This document shows, in pieces, positions 1-5,359 of a stretch of 5,590 nt of DNA (position 1 is the first letter of the stretch; every line of letters starts with the position of its first letter). The position numbers were made by a program, and so were the translations under genes. The DNA is from Candidatus Amesbacteria bacterium RBG_19FT_COMBO_48_16. GTDB lineage: Bacteria; Patescibacteriota; Microgenomatia; CAZETR01; Amesbacteraceae. The stretch covers positions 1-5,590 of the forward strand of contig MEXE01000017.1 in NCBI GenBank assembly GCA_001775555.1. Direction: 5' to 3'. The notes under the pieces were generated by a model, which was not told where the DNA came from, searched no databases, and worked only from the letters and a program-made list of their open reading frames with translations.

Positions 1-20
1 AGGTTAAAAGGAAGTGGGGG

Positions 21-50
21 TTGAAATTAGGGAAAAGAACGTAGTAGTAT
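21..50 (+). promoter_or_regulatory. Promoter of the LytR_C-domain gene, probably leaderless
   Basis: TTGAAA (21-26, 5 of 6 to the -35 consensus) is followed after 18 nt by TAGTAT (45-50, 4 of 6 to TATAAT), and the ATG begins 6 nt later at 57. An overlapping TATAAA at 48-53 is an alternative -10. No Shine-Dalgarno sequence precedes the ATG. With this spacing transcription would start at or next to the A of ATG, giving a leaderless mRNA. The -35 lies inside a G-rich stretch that resembles 3961-3994. Confidence 0.5.
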
Positions 51-56
51 AAATGG

Positions 57-836
57 ATGCCTGTGAGGAAGAAAAAGACAGTTGAGTCTGCTGTGGAGGT
101 ACCGGCGATTTCAGGCGGAAGTTCGATAGTTGTGGAACCGCCGGTAGAGGTGGCCGCGGAACCGGTAAATCCGGCTGTGGCGGCTTTGGCCGCAGTGGGA
201 ACCCCGCCCGCAGGCGAGGCCGGGACTCCGCCGCAAGGTGAGGCCGGGGTTTTGCAAGTCGGGGATAGCGGGAGCGGAGAGACGGCGGAACCACAGGTTG
301 AGGCGGCGGTTGAACCGCCAGTCGAACCGGAAAATGGCCAAACTGAACCAGTTGCCCAGATCAGGCAGGGACACGCGTGGTTGTGGGCCGTAGTCGGATT
401 GATTACAGGAGTTGTCCTAGGCGGGGGAGGAGTGTTTTTGGTACTTAACCGGGGTATGGCCGGGATACCGAGTGCATCCCAAAAGACGGGGGAACAACAA
501 GAGACGGCAGAAGAGCCGACAGCAACTCCCGTGGTAGAGCTGGACCGCGCGGATTTGAGAGTTCAGGTATTAAACGGCAGCGGGGTGGCTGGGGCGGCGG
601 CAACTGCCAAAGCGCTTTTGGAAGGTATGGGGTATGAGGAAGTAGCTGTCGGGAATGCAGACGTGGATGACGCGGTAGAAACGGAGATATCCATCAAGGA
701 GAGTAAAGCAGATTATATGGATTTGCTGATTGAAGATCTGGGGGGAGACTATGAGTTGGCTAGCCAAACCGCAAGCTTGGAAGCGGATAGTGAATATGAC
801 GCGGTGATAGTGCTGGGAGCAAAGAAGAGTGAGTAG
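57..836 (+). CDS. Membrane-anchored protein with LytR_C (LytR/CpsA/Psr C-terminal) domain
   Basis: This 259-residue protein has three visible parts. Residues 1-105 are a basic start (PVRKKK) and a low-complexity cytoplasmic stretch rich in Pro, Glu, Ala and Val, including the tandem units TPPAGEAG and TPPQGEAG near residues 49-64. Residues 108-130 form one transmembrane helix with a glycine cluster (GVVLGGGG). After a short linker, residues 167-255 match the LytR_C fold: DLRVQVLNGSGVAGAA, then an amphipathic helix and a closing strand (YDAVIVLGAKK). In the wider family this domain sits C-terminal to the LytR-CpsA-Psr catalytic domain, which attaches polymers to peptidoglycan; here that catalytic domain is absent. 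The protein is thus probably a wall-associated or scaffolding protein with its C-terminus outside, but the exact role is unknown. The ATG at 57 is chosen because a -10 box lies 6 nt upstream and the basic N-terminus follows. It ends with TAG; the next gene starts 27 nt later with its own promoter. Confidence 0.85.
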   Translation: MPVRKKKTVESAVEVPAISGGSSIVVEPPVEVAAEPVNPAVAALAAVGTPPAGEAGTPPQGEAGVLQVGDSGSGETAEPQVEAAVEPPVEPENGQTEPVAQIRQGHAWLWAVVGLITGVVLGGGGVFLVLNRGMAGIPSASQKTGEQQETAEEPTATPVVELDRADLRVQVLNGSGVAGAAATAKALLEGMGYEEVAVGNADVDDAVETEISIKESKADYMDLLIEDLGGDYELASQTASLEADSEYDAVIVLGAKKSE

Positions 837-848
837 ATAGGGTAGTTG

Positions 849-857
849 TGATATTAT
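849..857 (+). promoter_or_regulatory. Extended -10 promoter of the His-rich membrane protein gene
   Basis: TGA followed by TATTAT (849-857) is a textbook extended -10 (TGN plus 5 of 6 to TATAAT). Exactly 6 nt separate it from the ATG at 864, and there is no Shine-Dalgarno sequence, so the transcript is probably leaderless. No convincing -35 is visible, which fits an extended -10 promoter. It lies in the 27-nt gap after the upstream stop codon, so this gene can be transcribed independently. Confidence 0.55.
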
Positions 858-863
858 GGCTGG

Positions 864-1349
864 ATGAGTACGCAAGTGAATGTGGCGGCAGTAATAATCG
901 GGGTAACCACTGTAATATTAACGGGCGGAATATGGCTGATGACCAGAAACAGCGGTGAAGTTAAGGGCACGACAGTCGGCGAAGTCGAGCTGGTGAGCCG
1001 ATCCGGGTTACATTGGCACCCGAAACTGGAAATTTATATAAAAGGGGAAAAAGTGGAGCTTGAGGACGGAATAGGCTTGGGGGTAGTGGAGAAACCGATG
1101 CATACTCATACAGAGGATTATCGCGAAGGGGTTGTACATATGGAATTTTCCGGACGGGTTACGGCCGAGCAGACGAGATTGGGAAACTTCTTTGACATCT
1201 GGGGTAAGAAATTCAGTTCCAGCCAATTATTTGACAGGGTAAACGGGGATGAAGGTGTGGTGCGGATGAAAGTTAACGGCATAGAGAATACCGAGTATGA
1301 AAATTATGAGATGAAGGACACAGACAGAATTGAAATCAGGTTTGAATAG
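864..1349 (+). CDS. Small membrane-anchored protein with conserved-looking His motifs (HWHP, HTHT, VHMEF)
   Basis: This 161-residue protein has an uncleaved signal-anchor helix at about residues 7-26 (VAAVIIGVTTVILTGGIWLM), so the rest should lie outside the membrane. The outer domain holds a HWHP motif (His50, His52) followed by a strand (KLEIYIKGEKVEL), then MHTHT (His80, His82) and VHMEF (His92), then LGNFFDIWGKKF near 106-117, and it ends with MKVNGIE and a charged strand (DRIEIRFE). Small proteins with this order (paired His near the start, HTH plus IHME in the middle, LGxFFxIWG, then a xVNG strand) recur, from memory, in CPR bacteria and some archaea without an assigned activity. The five histidines could form a metal site; this is inference. 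It has its own promoter 6 nt upstream and converges on the next gene, with 11 nt between stop codons and no clear terminator hairpin there. Confidence 0.85.
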   Translation: MSTQVNVAAVIIGVTTVILTGGIWLMTRNSGEVKGTTVGEVELVSRSGLHWHPKLEIYIKGEKVELEDGIGLGVVEKPMHTHTEDYREGVVHMEFSGRVTAEQTRLGNFFDIWGKKFSSSQLFDRVNGDEGVVRMKVNGIENTEYENYEMKDTDRIEIRFE

Positions 1350-1360
1350 AAACGACTTGG

Positions 1361-1846
1361 TTATTCCGGAGTATGTTCGTTGCTGACCGCGGGACCGTCG
1401 ATGGGGACAAATCTTGTGACAGAATCTGTCTGGGAGAGGATTTCTGCAAATATAATGGTAGGTTCGTAGTCTTCTTCCTTTTCTACATCCAAATTGACGA
1501 CCAGATCTCCCAGGGAGGCCGTTACGTATTGCCAGGTTTCTTCCGACGATTCGTTTGCCGTTTGATCCACCTCCCAGCCGGCTTGCTGGAAAGCCCGGAT
1601 ATACCAATTCATGACGAAGGATACACTGTGGCTGGTTTTCCAATTTGCTGCAAAGACGGGATTGGTTGTCCCGTCGGTAGTGACTCTGGAGTCCAACAAT
1701 ACGGAATTAGGTATTTGGGGTATTTGGGGGAAACCCGAAACCAGTCGGGGGTGAGAAAGACCGCTGAATTTCTGGATAAAATAGATCGAACCGGCCGCGA
1801 CCAGTAAAAAAAGAACCAGGGAGATAAGCAGGTTGGATGTTTTCAT
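1361..1846 (-). CDS. Single-pass membrane protein of unknown function, second gene of the dockerin operon
   Basis: This 161-residue protein begins MKTSNLLISLVLFLLVAAGS: a signal-anchor helix at about residues 5-25 with Lys2 on the cytoplasmic side. The remaining 135 residues contain no cysteine and should be extracytoplasmic. After a proline-rich turn (FPQIPQIPNSVLL, 39-51) comes a mixed alpha/beta-looking domain: FAANWKTSHSVSFVMNWYIRAFQQAGWEV (read in two parts, 65-80 and 81-93), then strands WQYVTASLGDLVVNLDVE and TIIFAEIL. The pattern of a WY(I/V) helix, QQAGW and a closing strand resembles small domains in CPR surface proteins that I cannot name. The ATG at 1846 is chosen over an upstream in-frame start at 1957 because that extension would overlap the dockerin gene by about 100 nt and bury the signal anchor. 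It starts 10 nt after the dockerin stop codon with no -10 box or Shine-Dalgarno site, so it is probably cotranscribed and translationally coupled. Confidence 0.8.
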   Translation of the reverse strand: MKTSNLLISLVLFLLVAAGSIYFIQKFSGLSHPRLVSGFPQIPQIPNSVLLDSRVTTDGTTNPVFAANWKTSHSVSFVMNWYIRAFQQAGWEVDQTANESSEETWQYVTASLGDLVVNLDVEKEEDYEPTIIFAEILSQTDSVTRFVPIDGPAVSNEHTPE

Positions 1847-1856
1847 TGCTGTGGGA

Positions 1857-3899
1857 TTAATTTTGCACAAAAAACCAGAATTTGGCCACACCGGTTTCGA
1901 AATTGGGATTGACAACGGTGTAGTTGCAGGCTGATTTACAGGAGGAGTTGCCGCCACGAGCGGCTGTGTTTCTGGCGGCGAGCGAGTGCCAGCCGTTGGG
2001 TAGCTGGGTAGTATCTATGGTGACTGTGAAATCCTGACCGACCGGCGGATTGGCGAAAGTCTTGGGCCAACCGGGGGGGTTATTGGGCAGAGAGGGTTCG
2101 GCATTCCAGGGGCCGACTGCCGGGATAAAGTGGCTCCTATCCAGAAATACCTCCAGCTTTTGGGACTGGCCTTTTGAGGCGGCAATTTTAAGGGTCATTG
2201 TTCCACTCACCGGAGCGGTGGGGATACCGTTTATCCTGACGTTCTGATAATCAAAGTTGGTGTACCAGCTCTTGCCGATGATGCAGGCCTTGTTGTTGGC
2301 CGGATCTCCGATACAGGAAGGAAATTCTCCTCCGCTGCAGTTGGGCGGAGTGCATTTGACGGCAAAGGGAATCTCGGAAGAAGTAGTCCAGGTCTGGCCG
2401 TCGGCGGTGTTTTGGACGACTCTCAATCTGAGATGGCGCCAGCCGGCAGGCCAACCGCCGGTGTCCAGGGAGACATTCACATTCCAGGCGCAGTTTGACG
2501 GGGTGGGGGCGTTGTACGGGCATTCGAGATTTAAAGGAAGAGTCTTGATGACATTTCCGGGGGCCAAATGGAACGCAAATTTGTTGGCAGTACTGGGATT
2601 ATTGTGGAGCATAATCCGGCAGGGAGTAGACAGGACCCCGGTTATTGCCTGGCCTATCGGCCAGAAGCACAGAAGATGCTCGTGACCGAAGCCGAAAAAT
2701 TCATCAATAGCGGGATTTCCGGTTTGGGGATTCCACCAAGCTTGGATTTCGATCGGAATTTCCTTGACCGAAGTCCCCGGTACCAGATTGAAACTGTCGC
2801 CGAACAGATCCCGATAGGGGGCAGTACCCGGGGGAGGCGGAGGGGGAGGCGTGGGTGTAGGTCCTGAAGGGGTAGGAGAAATCCTGGGTGTGGATGTAGG
2901 GACCCTGGATGGTGTGGGTGATCTGGCGGGAGTAACTGACGGTGACGGTCCTGCTGATTGGCCGTAATGGTTGAACCAGATTGTGTAGTCGACTCCGTCC
3001 ACCCGGCCGCTCCTATTGAAATCACCATCTGCAGGACCGTTACCGGTACTGGTTCCGTAATGGTTGAACCAGATTGTGTAGTCGACTCCGTCCACACGGC
3101 CGTCACCGTTGGCGTCCCCTAGTAAACTTGATGGCGGATTAGTCGGGGCGCGGGTGGGAGTAGTTTGCGCAGAATCATTATTATAGGAATCGGAGTTGGC
3201 CCACCAGATAAAAACTGCCGAACCCGGAAAGTCAGCCCGGATTTTATCCAAGTTGGCGAAATTGTGTATGATTGAGGCGTTCGAATCAGTTAAAGTACCC
3301 GTACCGGCGGCTACCCAGTAGTAATCCGAGTTTGGCTGACGGCCGGCTCCCTGGACCAAGGTGGAACCGATCAGAAACGGGGAGGACGCGGGAATGTTTC
3401 CGGAACCCGTGTTAAGAGAGATAAAGGGACTTCCGTCGAGGCTGATTTTGACGGTTGTTGCTGTCCAGGCGGCAATGATGGTTTTGAAAGCCCCGGAAGC
3501 AAAGGTTTGGGTAGGTGAGGCGGCAGTACCACCAATGGTGTTTTTTCGCCTGGTGAGACGGAATTTGTCCGTACCTACATCGTAATAGACAAACAGATCA
3601 CTGGTGTTGGAAGCACTCATATCCCAGATAATGGGGTCAGGGGAGAGGGAAGTGGTTGAGGCAAAACCGACTTTGAGGCGGACGGCTACCCAACCAGAAG
3701 TAGGATTGAGTAGATTTTGGGGAAGTTGGATTCGGGAAGAGCTGGTCCGGGTAACAGCGGCACTTGAGTCGGAATTGTAAGTGACACCAAAGGTCGATAG
3801 TTGGCCGGGAGCCTGGGCGCGGGCGGAAGGAAGGAAGACAAAAATCGCTAGCCCGGCAGGTATAAGAAATTTTAAGAAAAATACGGGGTCCCGGAACAT
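1857..3899 (-). CDS. Secreted dockerin type I protein with LamG-like N-terminal domain and Cys-rich C-terminal part
   Basis: This is a 680-residue exported protein. Residues 1-30 form a signal peptide with a hydrophobic core (FLIPAGLAIFVFLP) and a likely cleavage site after ARAQA. Residues 31-235 look like a concanavalin/LamG-type beta-sandwich (GWVAVRLKVGF, PIIWDMS, FVYYDV, VKISLDGSPF), a fold often used for carbohydrate binding. Residues 259-315 are a type I dockerin with two Ca-binding loops, DANGDGRVDGVD (262-273) and DFNRSGRVDGVD (293-304), each followed by YTIWFNHYG. Residues 316-360 are a Pro/Thr/Ser linker ending in a run of seven prolines. Residues 361-680 look like one or two beta-rich domains holding all ten cysteines (411, 427, 460, 470, 516, 521, 529, 539, 654, 658), an even number suited to disulfides outside the cell. 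No catalytic motif or C-terminal anchor was recognised. It is the first gene of an operon with the small membrane protein. The dockerin implies docking to a cohesin-like partner, not visible here. Confidence 0.85.
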   Translation of the reverse strand: MFRDPVFFLKFLIPAGLAIFVFLPSARAQAPGQLSTFGVTYNSDSSAAVTRTSSSRIQLPQNLLNPTSGWVAVRLKVGFASTTSLSPDPIIWDMSASNTSDLFVYYDVGTDKFRLTRRKNTIGGTAASPTQTFASGAFKTIIAAWTATTVKISLDGSPFISLNTGSGNIPASSPFLIGSTLVQGAGRQPNSDYYWVAAGTGTLTDSNASIIHNFANLDKIRADFPGSAVFIWWANSDSYNNDSAQTTPTRAPTNPPSSLLGDANGDGRVDGVDYTIWFNHYGTSTGNGPADGDFNRSGRVDGVDYTIWFNHYGQSAGPSPSVTPARSPTPSRVPTSTPRISPTPSGPTPTPPPPPPPGTAPYRDLFGDSFNLVPGTSVKEIPIEIQAWWNPQTGNPAIDEFFGFGHEHLLCFWPIGQAITGVLSTPCRIMLHNNPSTANKFAFHLAPGNVIKTLPLNLECPYNAPTPSNCAWNVNVSLDTGGWPAGWRHLRLRVVQNTADGQTWTTSSEIPFAVKCTPPNCSGGEFPSCIGDPANNKACIIGKSWYTNFDYQNVRINGIPTAPVSGTMTLKIAASKGQSQKLEVFLDRSHFIPAVGPWNAEPSLPNNPPGWPKTFANPPVGQDFTVTIDTTQLPNGWHSLAARNTAARGGNSSCKSACNYTVVNPNFETGVAKFWFFVQN
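2962..3102 (-). repeat. Near-identical 48-bp duplication encoding the two dockerin segments
   Basis: Positions 2962-3009 and 3055-3102 match over 48 bp with one mismatch (3003 C versus 3096 A). The offset is 93 bp, or 31 codons, in frame. Each copy encodes GRVDGVDYTIWFNHYG, the second half of a Ca-binding loop plus its helix. The sequence between copies, covering the first half of the second loop and the spacer, has diverged. Paired dockerin segments are normal, but such nucleotide identity points to recent duplication or gene conversion. Confidence 0.9.
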
Positions 3900-3905
3900 T
3901 CAGAT

Positions 3906-3934
3906 ATTATGAGGAAATCGGGCGGAGAATGCAA
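3906..3934 (-). promoter_or_regulatory. Promoter of the dockerin operon, probably leaderless
   Basis: On the minus strand TTGCAT (3934-3929) is followed by a 17-nt spacer and CATAAT (3911-3906, 5 of 6 to TATAAT). The ATG at 3899 begins 6 nt after the -10. No Shine-Dalgarno site exists in the 20 nt before the ATG. The -35 matches only TTG but sits at ideal spacing. Confidence 0.55.
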
Positions 3935-3942
3935 AGCCCGAT
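3917..3942. repeat. Inverted repeat overlapping the dockerin promoter
   Basis: ATCGGGC (3917-3923) and GCCCGAT (3936-3942) are perfect 7-bp arms separated by 12 nt. The repeat covers the spacer and -35 region of the dockerin promoter, where a repressor or activator would bind. On the plus strand it is followed by ATTTTG, but the T tract is too short and no plus-strand gene ends nearby, so a terminator is less likely. The function is inferred from position only. Confidence 0.35.
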
Positions 3943-3960
3943 ATTTTGAGAGTCTTTAGC

Positions 3961-3994
3961 TGTAAAAGGGGAGAATAGGGTTAGAAATTAGGGA
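3961..3994 (+). repeat. G-rich degenerate intergenic element, one of about three related copies
   Basis: The stretch (TGTAAAAGGGG, then TAGGGTTAGAAATTAGGGA) resembles bases 2-33 of the window (GTTAAAAGG, then GGGTTGAAATTAGGGA). It also resembles the ychF promoter and start region at 4129-4161 and 5519-5551 (TGTAAAATGGGG, then GGGATTGGAAATTGGGA). The best block, GGGTT(A)GAAATTAGGGA, is 18-33 and 3978-3994 with one inserted base. The alignment is by eye and the sequence is of low complexity, so common ancestry is only a possibility. Confidence 0.35.
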
Positions 3995-4070
3995 GGTTTA
4001 TTGCCTCAAAGGCGGGGGTTTGAAGTCAGCGTATTCGGGGGTAGGAGGGATATATGATTTGAATTCGATT

Positions 4071-4091
4071 ATCACACACCCGGTGTGTGAT
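4071..4091. repeat. 21-bp perfect palindrome upstream of ychF, arms ATCACACACC / GGTGTGTGAT
   Basis: Two perfect 10-bp arms (4071-4080 and 4082-4091) flank a single C at 4081. The near-absent loop makes a protein-binding operator or cruciform more likely than an RNA terminator. In copy 2 (5461-5481) the left arm reads ATCATGCACC, so 8 of 10 pairs remain. The exact identity of the two direct repeats begins inside this left arm. Confidence 0.85.
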
Positions 4092-4130
4092 GTTTGAATA
4101 TTGAGGGGGGAGATTTTGAAGTTCAGGCTG

Positions 4131-4136
4131 TAAAAT
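4131..4136 (+). promoter_or_regulatory. Duplicate ychF -10 box (copy 1)
   Basis: TAAAAT (5 of 6 to TATAAT) is followed by six G residues and the ATG at 4143, the same layout as the functional copy at 5521. If active it would drive a transcript running only into the decapeptide frame and then antisense to the 3' end of the S66 peptidase gene. Confidence 0.45.
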
Positions 4137-4142
4137 GGGGGG

Positions 4143-4175
4143 ATGGGATTGGAAATTGGGACTGGGAGGCCGTAG
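4143..4175 (+). pseudogene. Truncated ychF start, 10 codons then TAG
   Basis: The frame begins with the same ATG and codons as real ychF (MGLEIG) but continues TGRP and stops at TAG 4173-4175, because unrelated sequence starts at 4162. The P-loop (GLPNVGKST) is missing, so no GTPase can be made. It is a remnant produced by the insertion or duplication; the intact gene follows at 5533. Confidence 0.75.
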
Positions 4176-4314
4176 TCCAACAATTTATCCCGTTCACCTT
4201 CAAACTGTACTTACCGCCACTTCGAAAAGCGAGAATAATAATTGAGAGAAATAACTGGGGACAGATAAGAAAAGCCCGTGTACCGTACGTCAAAACTCAC
4301 CAGGTTAAGTTTAG

Positions 4315-5346
4315 TTAGAAGGTCAAGAATATCTTTTTATTCTGCGAATCAATCCGTGCAGACGTTCCGTAAGGGACTGGAATCTGTGGTTCAGTATGGC
4401 CAAAGTCTAAGTTTTGGATAACTGGTATTGACCTGTTGTATTTTCTGACAGTATCTATTATGGATTCTCCTTGTTCTTTTCGGTATTTTTCTTTTTCTTC
4501 TTTATTGTTTTGTTTATCAAACTCCCAAGCTTTTGGCCTACCAACTAGAATCGCTTTTATTCTCTCAAGTATTCCTCTTTCGCCTAATGCTCGATAGACT
4601 CGACACACGTAGCTAGCGGGAGGAATTTCTTCAGAAGTTTCAGTAAGTAGAATTACGTTCGAAAAATCTTCTAGTGATGGGATATCTACCCCATGTCGAA
4701 GTAGCTCGTCGATTGACTCCATACAACCCCCCCAAGAAATACCCTCTGCGCTATTATTACCATCCCAAATCCATCCTTCGTTGGGTTCGTATAGTCTATG
4801 TTTTGTTAGATTTTCTGTATTACTCCAATCTAGGCCGATATCGCTATATTTATCACTTGCTTCTATTTCAGTTTCTCCTTGTTCGAACAATGCAAGTTTC
4901 AAGTACTTGACTGTGTATTCGTTCATGCTTCCTTGTTCAGCGAATTGAGTAAACAATGCCCCTCCATAGAAAGACGGTATGCCATTTAGCCATAAGAAAT
5001 TTAGAAAGTGTGTATTATCGCTAAATCCGAAAAATGGTTTGGGGTTACTTACAAACGGCTCTGGAGGTAGATTTTTTATGTAGGTTATCTGGTCGTCCCC
5101 ACCAAGTGAGGAAATTACTGCTTTGATTTCTTGATTTTCATAAGCATCAATCAAGTCTTTAGACCGCTCCTCTTTAGAAGCTCCAACTTTTTTAGTAGCG
5201 GGAAATTCAACCGGTTCAAGCTCAAACATCTCTTTCAGCCGCTTTAGACCAAGCTCATAGACCTGTGGCCATTTACCAGGAGCAGCAAAAGATGGAGATA
5301 AAATTGCAACCTTGTCTCCTTTCTTCAATTTAGTCAGGGATTTCAT
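4315..5346 (-). CDS. Peptidase S66 family protein (LD-carboxypeptidase/MccF-like) lacking the usual serine
   Basis: This 343-residue protein has the length and layout of family S66 (LD-carboxypeptidases that trim the tetrapeptide stem in wall recycling, and MccF, which inactivates microcin C). The N-terminal domain starts KKGDKVAILSPSFAAPG and includes AVISSLGGDDQITYI, PKPFFGFSDNTHFLNFLW and PSFYGGALFTQF. The C-terminal domain holds GGCMESIDELLRHG (206-219), ILLTETSEE (232-240) and the closing FGHTEPQIPVPYG (315-327). In active members GGxxS supplies the nucleophile; here the position is Gln86. Glu236 and His317 fit the other two triad residues. No signal peptide is seen, so it is cytoplasmic. 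The ATG at 5346 is chosen because the domain begins there and TATAAT lies 7 nt upstream; an in-frame GTG at 5469 adds 41 unrelated residues. It may be a non-peptidase or a divergent subfamily. Confidence 0.88.
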   Translation of the reverse strand: MKSLTKLKKGDKVAILSPSFAAPGKWPQVYELGLKRLKEMFELEPVEFPATKKVGASKEERSKDLIDAYENQEIKAVISSLGGDDQITYIKNLPPEPFVSNPKPFFGFSDNTHFLNFLWLNGIPSFYGGALFTQFAEQGSMNEYTVKYLKLALFEQGETEIEASDKYSDIGLDWSNTENLTKHRLYEPNEGWIWDGNNSAEGISWGGCMESIDELLRHGVDIPSLEDFSNVILLTETSEEIPPASYVCRVYRALGERGILERIKAILVGRPKAWEFDKQNNKEEKEKYRKEQGESIIDTVRKYNRSIPVIQNLDFGHTEPQIPVPYGTSARIDSQNKKIFLTF

Positions 5347-5353
5347 AGTATTT

Positions 5354-5359
5354 ATTATA
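5354..5359 (-). promoter_or_regulatory. -10 box of the S66 peptidase gene
   Basis: A perfect TATAAT on the minus strand (5359-5354) is followed by AAATACT and the ATG at 5346, a spacing of 7 nt. No Shine-Dalgarno site precedes the ATG and no clear -35 is seen at 16-18 nt. The layout implies a leaderless transcript and independent expression inside the inserted segment. Confidence 0.6.

Larger units (their letters stand above)
3900..4142. other. Non-coding divergent region between the dockerin gene and the first ychF-type start
   Basis: No convincing gene is seen in these 243 bases. From left to right they hold the dockerin promoter (minus), an inverted repeat over it (3917-3942), a G-rich purine stretch (3961-3994) related to the window's first 33 bases, an unassigned G-rich part (3995-4060), a 21-bp palindrome (4071-4091) and a ychF-type promoter (4131-4136, plus). 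Possible open frames crossing it are short, lack promoters at the local spacing and resemble nothing known to me. Confidence 0.7.
4070..4161 (+). repeat. Direct repeat copy 1 (duplicated ychF upstream region and first codons)
   Basis: Bases 4070-4161 match 5460-5551 at a constant offset of 1390 with two mismatches (CA at 4075-4076 versus TG at 5465-5466). The last 85 bases, 4077-4161, are exactly identical. The repeat contains the palindrome, a ychF-type -10 box, the ATG and the first six codons (MGLEIG). At 4162 the sequence leaves ychF and enters unrelated DNA. Such length and identity exclude chance and suggest a recent event or an assembly join. Confidence 0.95.

Noticed and set aside
1350..1360. 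Bidirectional terminator between the convergent genes
   Set aside because: The 11-nt gap has no hairpin or T tract, and I saw no stem extending into the coding ends.
1847..1957. Upstream start of the small membrane protein at 1957
   Set aside because: It would overlap the dockerin coding sequence by about 100 nt and place a hydrophilic Pro-rich stretch before an obvious signal anchor.
2050..2867. Plus-strand open frames opposite the dockerin gene
   Set aside because: They are antisense shadows of a high-G+C gene with clear domains on the minus strand; the translations look like noise.
3978..3994. Telomere-like TAGGGTTAG string
   Set aside because: It is a single occurrence within a G-rich purine tract and not a tandem array.
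4176..4314. Terminator or RNA gene downstream of the S66 peptidase gene
   Set aside because: Only a tiny inverted GTAC-C-GTAC (4280-4288) is present, without a T tract, and no tRNA-like arms or other RNA structure were found.
4094..4318. Plus-strand frame crossing repeat copy 1 into the segment
   Set aside because: It runs across the repeat junction in a frame different from ychF, has no promoter at the local spacing and resembles no known protein.
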